DNA of 64,000 bases from Haloglomus salinum. GTDB taxonomy: Archaea > Halobacteriota > Halobacteria > Halobacteriales > Haloarculaceae. Position numbers and translations under genes: made by a program. A model generated the notes under the pieces. It saw only the letters and a list, made by a program, of their open reading frames with translations, searched no databases and was not told the origin of the DNA. The stretch's first letter is position 1. Each line of letters starts with the position of its first letter. The stretch lies in contig NZ_CP101153.1 of the NCBI RefSeq assembly GCF_024298825.1, positions 2,604,001 through 2,668,000 of the forward strand, written 5' to 3'. Positions 9,345 through 17,220 of the stretch are shown piece after piece.

Positions 9345-10205
9345 TCAGCCGTACTCGGGGAACAGGTCGTCCTCGCCCTCGACCGTGACCCGCTCGGCCA
9401 TGACGGCGTTGAGGGTCGCTCCGACCAGCAGCAGGAGGCTCCCGCCGTAGAGCCACGTCAGGATGAGCAACACGGCGCCGAACGCCCCCGCACTGGAGAC
9501 GGCCACGCCGGATGCCCCGCTGATGTCGGCGAGTACCGACTGGAAGCCGGCCTGGAACAGCGTCCACGTTGCCGCGGTGAACAGCGTCCCCGGCAGGACC
9601 TCCGTCGGCTCCGGGTCGACGTTGGGGAACAGGTAGTACATCGGGAAGAAGACGACCGCGAGACCCACGAACAGCGCCAGCGGTTCGAGGATGGTGCCGA
9701 TGGGCGTCGTCGCGCTCACGACGAACCCGACGACGACCATCAGCCCGGCGCCGAGGGTGACGGTCGTGAAGACGACGGCTGCATCGACCAGCGCCTCGGG
9801 CAACGAGTCACGCTCGTCGGCGCCGTACACCTCCTCGAACGCGGCGTCGAGCCCCCGGAACGTCCGGAGCGCTCCCCACAGGACGACGGGAAGGCCCACG
9901 AGCGTCACCTGTACGCCCGTGGCCTTCTCGGTGAGTATCCGGTAGAGCAGCTCGTCGACCCGGGGACCGAACAGAGCGGTCACCTCGCCGATGATGATCA
10001 GTGCGAGGTCCGTCCCGCCCAGGAACGAGGCGGCGATGACCACCACCACCGCGAGCGGGAGCAGCGAGACGGCCACGAAGTAGGCGACGGCTGCCGCCAG
10101 GAAGGTGACACGTGCCGTGCGCGCCCGCTCAACCACCTTCCGGGTGATGTCGACGGCGTCGGTGGCGTGTTCGCGGGCAGCGGCAGAGAGGTCGCTGGTT
10201 GCCAC
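9345..10205 (-). CDS. YihY/BrkB-family membrane protein (short form)
   Basis: 286-residue paralogue of the neighbouring gene, with the same order of motifs: VTFLAAAVAYFVAVSLLPLAVVVVIA, LWGALRTFRGLDAAFEEVYG, FFPMYYLFPNVDPEPTEVLPGTLFTAATWTLFQAGFQ and GAVLLILTWLYGGSLLLLVGATLNAVMA. It lacks the C-terminal coiled-coil and extra spans. About six transmembrane helices are predicted. The 107-bp gap to the long form allows a separate promoter. No function can be assigned from sequence. Confidence 0.88.
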   Translation of the reverse strand: MATSDLSAAAREHATDAVDITRKVVERARTARVTFLAAAVAYFVAVSLLPLAVVVVIAASFLGGTDLALIIIGEVTALFGPRVDELLYRILTEKATGVQVTLVGLPVVLWGALRTFRGLDAAFEEVYGADERDSLPEALVDAAVVFTTVTLGAGLMVVVGFVVSATTPIGTILEPLALFVGLAVVFFPMYYLFPNVDPEPTEVLPGTLFTAATWTLFQAGFQSVLADISGASGVAVSSAGAFGAVLLILTWLYGGSLLLLVGATLNAVMAERVTVEGEDDLFPEYG

Positions 10206-10277
10206 TGCGCCCGGGTTCGACCCTGCCGTACAAAGGTTCCGTGACCGCGGGTCCGTCGCAGCCGGACGCCCGTCCGC

Positions 10278-11402
10278 TCAGGCGAACAGGGCGGCCATCT
10301 CGGCCACGTCGGCGTCCGTCTTGAACGTCGTCCCGCCGTAGTGGGTCCGCGAGGCCTCGAAGCCGGCCTCGTGGAGTTCGTCGATGAACTCGTCCATCCC
10401 GATGGCCGGGGCGCTCCAGTTCCCGAACAGCCGGTGCTGGTCGTAGTGGGTCGGCTCGTCGAGCTCGACGTCGAGTCGGTCGAGCGTCCGCCCGACGGCG
10501 CGGGACGCACCCATCTCGTCCTCGTCGACGTGCGTGCGGACGCGCGCGAGGAAGCCGTCCTCCTGGGTCCGTCCCAGCCAGAGCGGGCCGGCCGGTTTGG
10601 TCGGGCGCTCGCAGTCCGGACACTCCGCCACGGGGTCGTGGACGAGTCCCCGCCGAGACGTCCGCCAGAAGCAGTCTGGGCACCAGTCCACGTAGCCCAG
10701 TTCCTCCAGCAGGCTGTCTGCCGCCTGTGCGCCCGAGGTGAGTTCGAGGTACGTCCGGGCGTAGTGGGGCGCCGAGTGCGAGAGGATGGGTTCGGCCGCC
10801 ATGTCGTAGCGTGCGGCCGTTCGCACGAGTGCCGACAGCAGGATGCGCAGCCCCATCTCGGCGTGGAAGTCCGTGTTCCGCGGGACGGCGCCGTACGACC
10901 GGACCCCCGACTGGAAGTGGGCACCACAGAGCGGCGCCGTATCGGTGGCCGTCACACAGCAGAGCGTGCGGGCCGACCGGAAGGCGGCGTCGGCGAACGG
11001 GATGGGCGTCCCGAACGGGTCCAGGTCGACCACGTCGAAGCGGTCCTCGTGCATCAGCGCGTTCGCGTCCCGGTGGACCGCTTCGCCGTCGAGGTCGTTG
11101 CGCGCGAAGTTCTCGCGGGCCAGGGCGACGGCCTCGGGGTCCACGTCACAGCACGTCGCCTCGAACCCCGCGGCGGCCGCGCGAACGCCGCGGATGCCCG
11201 AGGCGGCGGTCGCGTCCAGATACGAGCGCGGCGGCGGCCCGTCGACGCCCTCCTCCTCGGCCCGTTCGCGGTAGGCCCGCAGCGCAGCGACCGTCAGGTC
11301 CCGGTTCAGCTCCTGCTCCGGGTTGTAGAAGACCGCATCGCCCGCGCCCTGCTCGGGCTGTTCGGGCACCTCGACCGTGATTCTCCCCTCCGAGACGTTC
11401 AT
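10278..11402 (-). CDS. trm1: tRNA (guanine26-N2)-dimethyltransferase
   Basis: 374-residue Trm1, which makes N2,N2-dimethylguanosine at position 26 of tRNA. Seen: [19 protein letters not shown] near the N-terminus, SAM-binding [16 protein letters not shown], the catalytic [15 protein letters not shown] motif, [13 protein letters not shown], and a C-terminal zinc site with CPDCFWRTS and CPDCERP. The frame is open 25 codons further upstream, but [12 protein letters not shown] at 11402 matches the family start. The last gene of the minus-strand run; upstream lies the large repeat-bearing gap. Confidence 0.95.
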   Translation of the reverse strand: MNVSEGRITVEVPEQPEQGAGDAVFYNPEQELNRDLTVAALRAYRERAEEEGVDGPPPRSYLDATAASGIRGVRAAAAGFEATCCDVDPEAVALARENFARNDLDGEAVHRDANALMHEDRFDVVDLDPFGTPIPFADAAFRSARTLCCVTATDTAPLCGAHFQSGVRSYGAVPRNTDFHAEMGLRILLSALVRTAARYDMAAEPILSHSAPHYARTYLELTSGAQAADSLLEELGYVDWCPDCFWRTSRRGLVHDPVAECPDCERPTKPAGPLWLGRTQEDGFLARVRTHVDEDEMGASRAVGRTLDRLDVELDEPTHYDQHRLFGNWSAPAIGMDEFIDELHEAGFEASRTHYGGTTFKTDADVAEMAALFA

Positions 11403-11575
11403 CGACCGGATGGAGTGGAGGCGGGGACTAAGGGGCTCCGTTCGTGGGTCGTATCGTTTCCGCCCGAAGAATCGCATCTTCTGATATTGTGGGCGTATTC
11501 TGGAATCTACGCTTCAGATTACGTCTATATGTGCGTGCTTATAGATATGATCTCCGTGCTCTGGTCGATTCCATC

Positions 11576-11694
11576 GAAAGCCCCCGCTCGCTCGGGGGTC
11601 CGCGACTCGTTGCGCTCCTCGGGCGCCTGCGACGCCCTGCGGTGCTTACTTCGCCGGGGACCCGCCGAGCGAGCGGCCCCTTTCAGTCCCGCCC
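11576..11694 (-). repeat. 120-bp dispersed element, copy 1 (head-to-head)
   Basis: Read on the minus strand it starts GGGCGGGACTGAAAGGGGCC and ends CGAGCGAGCGGGGGCTTTC. The first 22 bases are a perfect reverse complement of the start of copy 2 at 11963, and the last 19 match the end of copy 2 with one mismatch. Internal blocks such as CCGAGGAGCGCAACGAGTCGCGG-like (shortened here to CGAGTCGCGG) also align. The two ends contain CTGAAAG and CTTTC, so the element can fold back on itself. It is 119 bp. Nature unknown: repeat, MITE remnant or structured RNA. Confidence 0.75.
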
Positions 11695-11962
11695 CGTTCC
11701 TGTATCACCGAGCGTTCGCGCGTGGTGATTCCAGCAGAGCGCTAGCGTCCCCATACCTCCCCGCGCGAGCGCCGACTGGCTGCGAACACGCTCGCTCGCG
11801 CTCGCGGTTCGCTTCGGGTGGCGCTCGCGCGCTTCCTCGTCCCGGAACCGATTATATCGAGCAACCGCCAGCTGGCCGGGAGCGCGTGGTCGAGGCGCTC
11901 GCGCCGAGGCCCGTGCGACCTGGGGAAGGGCAGGGCCATCGCGAGCCGACACAAGCCACATA

Positions 11963-12082
11963 GGGCGGGACTGAAAGGGGCCGCCCGCCTCGACTCGGCC
12001 CCGACGACGCAAGGACCACAGGCCGAACGAAGTGAGGCCGAGGACCGCAGCGAGTCGCGGCCGGTCGAGCGGGCGGGGGCTT
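11963..12082 (+). repeat. 120-bp dispersed element, copy 2 (head-to-head)
   Basis: Plus-strand copy of the element at 11576-11694, 120 bp long. It begins GGGCGGGACTGAAAGGGGCC, has the internal block GACCGCAGCGAGTCGCGG, and ends CGAGCGGGCGGGGGCTTTC. The copies point away from each other with 268 bp between them. The centre of the element has diverged while both ends and the CGAGTCGCGG block are kept, a pattern expected for a structured element. It ends 107 bp before the dUTPase start. Confidence 0.75.
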
Positions 12083-12188
12083 TCAGCTGGTTCTCATCGT
12101 GGCTGTCGGTTCCGTCGTGAAGTCACCCTACTACCACCCATCCGCCAGAACCCGAATCCCTAAGCCCACACGACGAGCGCTCCCCGCC

Positions 12189-12713
12189 ATGTTCCGCAGC
12201 GGCGCGTTCGTCGCCGAGCACATCACACCGACCAGCGAGGAGCAGGTACAGCCCAACGGCGTGGACCTCACGCTGGAGGCGGTCTTCCGCCAGAAGGGGC
12301 CCGGTCGCATCACCACGGACGGGAAGTCCGTCGGGCCGCGCTACAAGCAGGTGAACGAGCCAATCGGCGACGCGCTAGAGGGCGAGGCGGGCTACGAACA
12401 CGCGGGCCAGGACGGACCCGACCGCGAGGGCTACCGGCTCACGCCCGGCAACTACGTCGTCCGGTACGCCGAGGTCATCTCCATCCCGGAGGGCCACGTC
12501 GGCTTCCTCTACCCGCGCTCGTCGCTCCTGCGCAACTCCTGTATGCTGAACACGGCGGTCTGGGACGCCGGCTACGAGGGCAAAGGCGAGGGACTCCTGC
12601 AGGTCGGCCACGACATCGACATCGAGACCGGCGCCCGGGTTGCCCAACTCGTGCTCGCCGAGGCCGAACACACCGGCGCGTACGACGGCGACTATCAGGG
12701 CGAGAACGTCTGA
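12189..12713 (+). CDS. dut: dUTPase/dCTP deaminase family protein
   Basis: 174 residues, probably deoxyuridine triphosphatase (dUTP to dUMP), keeping uracil out of DNA. Trimeric dUTPase/Dcd fold motifs are visible: PNGVDLTLE (residues about 21-29), FLYPRSSLLRNSCML with the catalytic Ser/Arg loop, then NTAVWDAGYEGKGEGLLQV, and RVAQLVLAEAE. The start MFRSGAFVAEHI was chosen over an upstream in-frame ATG at 12099 because the extra 30 residues are basic low-complexity sequence absent from the family. Dcd-type deaminase activity cannot be excluded, since Dcd and Dut share this fold. Confidence 0.85.
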   Translation: MFRSGAFVAEHITPTSEEQVQPNGVDLTLEAVFRQKGPGRITTDGKSVGPRYKQVNEPIGDALEGEAGYEHAGQDGPDREGYRLTPGNYVVRYAEVISIPEGHVGFLYPRSSLLRNSCMLNTAVWDAGYEGKGEGLLQVGHDIDIETGARVAQLVLAEAEHTGAYDGDYQGENV

Positions 12714-12863
12714 ACGCACGATGTCGCCGGTCGCGTCGCCCGGCGACTGGGCCTGAGCTCGGGATGCCGGACGTTCTCCCCGCCGGTGCTGATTCGCTAT
12801 CCCGTTGCTGGTTGGACACTCTCTGGCGTGCGTGACAATGTAAAACAAACTGACTGAATATCT

Positions 12864-12871
12864 GTTATATG
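12864..12871 (+). promoter_or_regulatory. Likely TATA box for the subtilase gene
   Basis: GTTATATG sits in an AT-rich stretch about 75 bp before the chosen ATG, implying a leader of roughly 45-50 nt. The purine-rich GGGATGGAAGCGGT just before the ATG could act as a ribosome-binding region. Confidence 0.35.
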
Positions 12872-12942
12872 TGGTTGTATGTCCGTAACCTTTGGACGAA
12901 TCTGTCTCAATCTGTTTACCTTGTTCACGGGATGGAAGCGGT

Positions 12943-15306
12943 ATGGACGCAAACCGACGGACCGTGCTGAAGGGTGCGGGTGCCGCTGCGGGTGGTGCCC
13001 TGTTCTCGACCACTGGGGCGGCCGCCGACACCGTGCGTGCGGCTCTCGGGGACGGTATCGATGCGGAGGATGACGACCTCCAGGGGGCACTGGTCGTGTT
13101 CGAGCCGGGTGCCAGCTACGACGTTCTCGACCGGTTCGACCTCCCCGACGGGACCTACGAGATGGACGCCCTCGACATCGTCTACACGCGGGCGACCGGG
13201 ACGGCGCTTCGTGCCATCGCCGGTCTCGACCGGGTACAGTACGTCGAGGCGAACCGCCGTATCGACTACCACAACGGTGACGCGCAGGTCGCCACGACGG
13301 CCGGTGAGGCCCAGGAGCGTTTCGACCTGGGCTACACGGGGGACGGCGTACACGTCGCGGTCATCGACAGCGGGGTCGACGCCTACCACCCCGACCTCCA
13401 GGACCGCCTGCGACATAACTACCAGTTCCAGGACCCGCTGAGCACGGACACGGCCTGGACGGACGTCGGCCCCGCCGACACGGACGACATCGGCCACGGT
13501 ACCCACTGCTCCGGGTCGGTCGTCGGCGAGGGGAACCGGAACCTCGAACACGAGGGGATGGCGCCCGACGCCGACCTGACGGTCTACTCCACGGGTGCGG
13601 GCCTGTTCATCCTCAACGCGGTCGCCGCGTACAACCACATCCTCGACACGCTCACGGCGCCCGTCGAGGACGGCGGCCTCGGCGAGGAGCTCCACATCAC
13701 GTCGAACTCCTACGGCTCCGCCGGCGGCAACGATTTCAACCCCGCCGGCGGTCAGGAGCGCGCGACGTGGCGGGCGTTCGACGCCGGCATCACGGTCGTC
13801 TCCTCGGCCGGCAACAGCGGCCCGAGCACGAACACGCTGGGCGGCGCGAAGACCGCGCCCCACATCCTCTGTATCGCCGCCAGTCACGACGGCCAGGGCG
13901 AGGGCATCGACGCGACGACGAAGCCGACGAGCTTCTCCTCGCGCGGTCGGACGGCGAACCACGGCCAGCAGAACCCCGAGAGCGAGGGCGCCCGCTGGAA
14001 CGAGTTCCCGAACGGCGAGGGCGGCTTCACCGGTGAGGACCGCCGGGACGCGCTGGCAAACGTCAACGAGTTCAACCGCGAGAGCAGCTCCGCCGAGGCG
14101 TTCGCCGACGAGAAGCAGCCCGACTCGCTCTCGTTCACGGCCGGTCCCGGGGCCGACGCCAGTGTCGCCGCCGACGGCGCGAAGGTCGGCTCGCCGACGT
14201 ACGTGGAGTACACGCCGAAGAACGATGGCGTCGGCTCCATCGAGGCGACCATCTCCTGGAACCCGCCGGGACAGGACCTCGACATCAACCTCCGGAAGGG
14301 GGGCGAGGATGGCCCGGTCGAGAGCTCCGCGGCCTCGCTGAACAACCCCGAGGTACTCTCCGCGCAGGTCGACCCCGACGCGACGTACGTCTTCGAGATC
14401 ATCCCGTACGCCGCCGTGCAGGCGACCGGGACCATCGATCTCATCGAGCGCAAGCAGTCCGCGGACCCGCCGACCGGTCCGTACGGCGTCTACCGGCCGA
14501 GCGTCATCGCACCCGGTAGCGCCGTCGTCTCGACGATGGGCGCCTCCGCGCTGAAAGCGCTGGAGGCCAGCTACGGCGCGACGCCCGCCGACACCGGCGT
14601 CTTCTACTCGGCGCTCTCGGGCACGTCGATGTCGTGTCCGGTCACCGCCGGGGTGACTGCACAGGTCATGGAGGCCTACTACCGGAACAACGGCGGCGAG
14701 TATCCCGACCCCGAGGAGGTTATCCGGCTCATCGAGGGCGGTGCCAACCCCAACGCCGAGGCGGCGTACACGCCGTACAACGCCGGTGCAGGACTGGTCG
14801 ATGCCGTCCGGACCATCGAGACGTTCGCCGAGCCGGGCAACGTCCCGACGTACGAACAGATCAATCTCGCGCCGCTCGGTGACGAGCCGGTCACGCTCTC
14901 GGCGACCGGGTCCCGCCAGGACGACGGGCAGGTGTTCACAGCCGGCGGGACGAACCAGGTCACCGTCACCATCGACATACTCAGTCACGACGTGGAGGCC
15001 GCCCGCGAGCAACTGCCCGACGGCTGGACGGTCGTCGGCACGAACGAGGGCGTGACGAAGGAGAGCGATACGGAGGTCTCCTTCGACACGGGGATGGTGA
15101 ACGAGGCGACCACGAAGGGGGAGTCGGCGGAGTTCTCCTTCTTCGTCGAGGCGCCGAGCGACCCGGCGGCGAGCAACCAGTACTCCCTCGGGCCGACGGA
15201 GGTCAGGAAGAACAGCGGTGTGGACAACGCCGACACGTTCGTCCCAGTCTCCGGGACCTCCAGCACGGAGTACGTCGCCGCCGTTGGAACTGGGTCGCCG
15301 CTCTGA
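12943..15306 (+). CDS. Tat-exported subtilisin-like protease (S8) with inserted domain
   Basis: 787-residue halolysin-like protease. The N-terminus NRRTVLKGAGAAAGGALF is a twin-arginine signal, followed by an inhibitor_I9-like propeptide (residues about 45-110). Catalytic residues are Asp142 (VAVIDSGVD), His185 (GHGTHCSG) and Ser562 (SGTSMSCP), with the oxyanion Asn291 (SSAGNSG). Between Asn291 and Ser562 an extra domain of about 180 residues (roughly 323-508) is inserted, with a PPC-like beta-sandwich pattern (GSIEATISWNPPGQDLDINL, VDPDATYVFEIIPY). Residues after 640 form another beta-rich C-terminal domain. The ATG at 12943 gives a clean Tat signal; the frame upstream to 12892 adds non-signal sequence. 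Confidence 0.92.
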   Translation: MDANRRTVLKGAGAAAGGALFSTTGAAADTVRAALGDGIDAEDDDLQGALVVFEPGASYDVLDRFDLPDGTYEMDALDIVYTRATGTALRAIAGLDRVQYVEANRRIDYHNGDAQVATTAGEAQERFDLGYTGDGVHVAVIDSGVDAYHPDLQDRLRHNYQFQDPLSTDTAWTDVGPADTDDIGHGTHCSGSVVGEGNRNLEHEGMAPDADLTVYSTGAGLFILNAVAAYNHILDTLTAPVEDGGLGEELHITSNSYGSAGGNDFNPAGGQERATWRAFDAGITVVSSAGNSGPSTNTLGGAKTAPHILCIAASHDGQGEGIDATTKPTSFSSRGRTANHGQQNPESEGARWNEFPNGEGGFTGEDRRDALANVNEFNRESSSAEAFADEKQPDSLSFTAGPGADASVAADGAKVGSPTYVEYTPKNDGVGSIEATISWNPPGQDLDINLRKGGEDGPVESSAASLNNPEVLSAQVDPDATYVFEIIPYAAVQATGTIDLIERKQSADPPTGPYGVYRPSVIAPGSAVVSTMGASALKALEASYGATPADTGVFYSALSGTSMSCPVTAGVTAQVMEAYYRNNGGEYPDPEEVIRLIEGGANPNAEAAYTPYNAGAGLVDAVRTIETFAEPGNVPTYEQINLAPLGDEPVTLSATGSRQDDGQVFTAGGTNQVTVTIDILSHDVEAAREQLPDGWTVVGTNEGVTKESDTEVSFDTGMVNEATTKGESAEFSFFVEAPSDPAASNQYSLGPTEVRKNSGVDNADTFVPVSGTSSTEYVAAVGTGSPL

Positions 15307-15483
15307 CCGGCCCGCTCGCCCCACGACCCGCGAGCGTTGCGTGCCGGTGCTGTCCGGGAGCAATCGTCACGATGCTCCAGTTCGATGTCTCGCCCCCGCC
15401 CCACCGACTTGCTGTTCGGGCGGTCCCATCGCCGACAGGTGTCCGGTTCCGGTCCAGTCCGTCGTCGGTTCCGCCGAGATGCG

Positions 15484-15491
15484 TATAAATA
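15484..15491 (+). promoter_or_regulatory. TATA box for the Ser/Asp-rich HTH protein
   Basis: TATAAATA inside GCGTATAAATAACATAAAC is a strong archaeal box. Its start site would fall near 15515, leaving a leader of about 65 nt before the ATG at 15579. Confidence 0.5.
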
Positions 15492-15578
15492 ACATAAACA
15501 CCCGTACATGCGCACCCAAACACCTATCCTGCTCTGTCGGGTATCGGTGACAACTGCCAGCGGTATCCCGGTGGTGCA

Positions 15579-17195
15579 ATGAACTACGCACGTACACGAC
15601 GTGGACTGGTGGTCCTCGTCACCCTCCTGCTCGGGCTGTCGCTCGTGGCGCCGGCCGCCGTAGCCGTCGGGCCCCACGATGACGGTGGGGGCGGTTTCGG
15701 CGATGGGCTGTCGTCGGATTCCGATGCCGAATCCGGCGATAGCTTGTTCTCGGACTCCGACTCGGATTCTGGTTCGGGGTCCGACTCCGATTCGAGTGGT
15801 GATACGACGACCAGTGGCGGCGACTCCTCCTCGGACACGTCTTCCTCCGACACGCCCTCGTCGGATTCGGACTCCTCTGATTCGTTCGGCTCGGATGATG
15901 ATACCGACTCGTCGGACTCCTCTGATTCGTTCGGCTCGGATGACGATACCGACTCGTCGGACTCCTCTGACTCGTTCGGCTCGGATGATGATACCAACAG
16001 GGAGATACTCCCCAGCGAGGGCGACGACTCGCTGCTCCGGCAGTCACTGCCGTCGCTGGTCTCCGACTCGACGACGGCATCTCTCGACAGCGAGACGGTC
16101 AGCGAGACCGACCTCGTCAACGTGGATGCGACCTCGTCCACGAGCGGTACCGGCTACCAAATCGAACTCGTCGAGTTGACCGCCAGCGACGACCCGATTC
16201 TCCGGCTGACCGCTACCGGCGGGACGACCGACGGGGTTGCGACGACCCTCACGACGGTCTCCGACGCCCTGAGCGACACCGGTGACCGGCTCACCGCGGG
16301 CACGAGCGGGCCCACCGATGCGACGGCCGACACCGCTCGGGTGGCATCGCCCCGGTCCCGTGACCCGGTCGTCCCGGCCGCCGACGCCCCGGCCGCCGTC
16401 GAGCCACAAGCTGCGGACGCGGACGGGAGCGGCGATACGGGGGCGATGCGACAGAACGCCGTCGGGGTCGAGGCGCCCATCTCGCCCGAAGACGCTCCCG
16501 GCGGCCCAGCCGGAGCCGGCGCGATGGTCGGCCTCCTCGGAGCCGCTGCGGCCGCGGCCACCCGCCAGTCGGGTGCACTCTCGGGCATGACGGGGAGCCT
16601 CGAGACGACCGCCCGCACGACCGCGGCGGCGATGCCCGGCTCCAGCTACCTGGACCGCCTCGTCCGGATGCTGGCGCCGTTCCGCTACTCCCGGTACGAC
16701 GACTCGGACCCGCTCGAACACGACGCCCGCGAGGCGATGTTCGAGGTCGTCGAGGACTCGCCGGGGACGTACCTCTCGGAGATCGCCGACCGGGCCGACA
16801 TCCCGCTGTCGACGGCCCGCCACCACATCCGTGTGCTGGAGCGCGAGGACCTCGTCAGCGGGGCGAAGGTTCGCGGCAAGCGCCGGTTCTATCCCGCCCA
16901 CACGGAGGGCGTCGAGCTGGCCGCGGCGATGAACGACGACTCCACCGCGGCGGTCATCGACGCGCTCGCCCGGCTGGGCGCGGCCTCGGTCAGCGACCTG
17001 GCCGACGAACTCGGGAAGGACCCCAGCACGGTCACCCATCACGTCCAGCGGCTGGAGGAGGACGAGGTGGTCGTGCGCGAGCGCGACGGCCGCGCCGTCA
17101 TGAACAAGCTGACCGCCGCCGCCCGGACGATGCTGGAGCCCGAGGAGCCCCCCGCCGAGCGCCCGGCCGCGGGCGAGGCGATGGCCTCGGACTGA
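15579..17195 (+). CDS. Exported Ser/Asp-rich protein fused to two winged helices
   Basis: 538 residues in three parts. Residues 1-30 are a Sec signal peptide or anchor (RGLVVLVTLLLGLSLVAPAAVAV). Residues about 35-150 are almost only Ser, Asp, Gly and Thr, including a tandem 15-residue repeat with core SDSFGSDDDT. Residues about 305-325 (GAGAMVGLLGAAAAAA) may span the membrane. The C-terminus has two winged-helix domains: residues about 385-440 (YLSEIADRADIPLSTARHHIRVLEREDLV) and 460-505 (SVSDLADELGKDPSTVTHHVQRLEEDEVVV). This order suggests an outside sensor or spacer and inside DNA-binding modules. Target genes are unknown. Similar membrane-bound HTH proteins exist in haloarchaea. Confidence 0.75.
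   Translation: MNYARTRRGLVVLVTLLLGLSLVAPAAVAVGPHDDGGGGFGDGLSSDSDAESGDSLFSDSDSDSGSGSDSDSSGDTTTSGGDSSSDTSSSDTPSSDSDSSDSFGSDDDTDSSDSSDSFGSDDDTDSSDSSDSFGSDDDTNREILPSEGDDSLLRQSLPSLVSDSTTASLDSETVSETDLVNVDATSSTSGTGYQIELVELTASDDPILRLTATGGTTDGVATTLTTVSDALSDTGDRLTAGTSGPTDATADTARVASPRSRDPVVPAADAPAAVEPQAADADGSGDTGAMRQNAVGVEAPISPEDAPGGPAGAGAMVGLLGAAAAAATRQSGALSGMTGSLETTARTTAAAMPGSSYLDRLVRMLAPFRYSRYDDSDPLEHDAREAMFEVVEDSPGTYLSEIADRADIPLSTARHHIRVLEREDLVSGAKVRGKRRFYPAHTEGVELAAAMNDDSTAAVIDALARLGAASVSDLADELGKDPSTVTHHVQRLEEDEVVVRERDGRAVMNKLTAAARTMLEPEEPPAERPAAGEAMASD
15873..15995 (+). repeat. 45-bp tandem repeat encoding Ser/Asp units
   Basis: About 2.7 copies of a 45-bp unit (15 codons) within the preceding gene, coding for SDSFGSDDDT plus DSSDS. 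Copies differ at a few synonymous positions (gat/gac), so they are nearly fresh duplications. Copy number is likely to vary between strains. Confidence 0.8.
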
Positions 17196-17220
17196 CCCCC
17201 CGCGCCCCCCGATTCGCTTC

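Larger units (their letters stand above)
11403..12188. other. 786-bp gene-free stretch with two repeat elements
   Basis: No supportable coding sequence. Open frames here are GC-driven, rich in Arg, Ala and Pro, and lack starts with promoters. The first 150 bp are AT-richer and probably hold the trm1 promoter. The rest is dominated by two inverted copies of a roughly 120-bp element (described separately) and the 268 bp between them, which contains an AT island GATTATATCG near 11848 and GC-rich short palindromes. Confidence 0.7.

Noticed and set aside
11673-11984. CRISPR repeat resemblance of GGGACTGAAAG
   Set aside because: The words look like the 3' end of some archaeal CRISPR repeats, but there are only two copies in inverse orientation and no regular spacers.
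11683-12120. Small open frames in the gene-free gap
   Set aside because: Arg/Ala/Pro-rich, overlapping each other on both strands, and covering the repeats. No start signals.
12925-15363. 812-residue antisense open frame opposite the subtilase
   Set aside because: Shadow of the real gene, which has all catalytic motifs and a Tat signal. The antisense product has no recognisable pattern.
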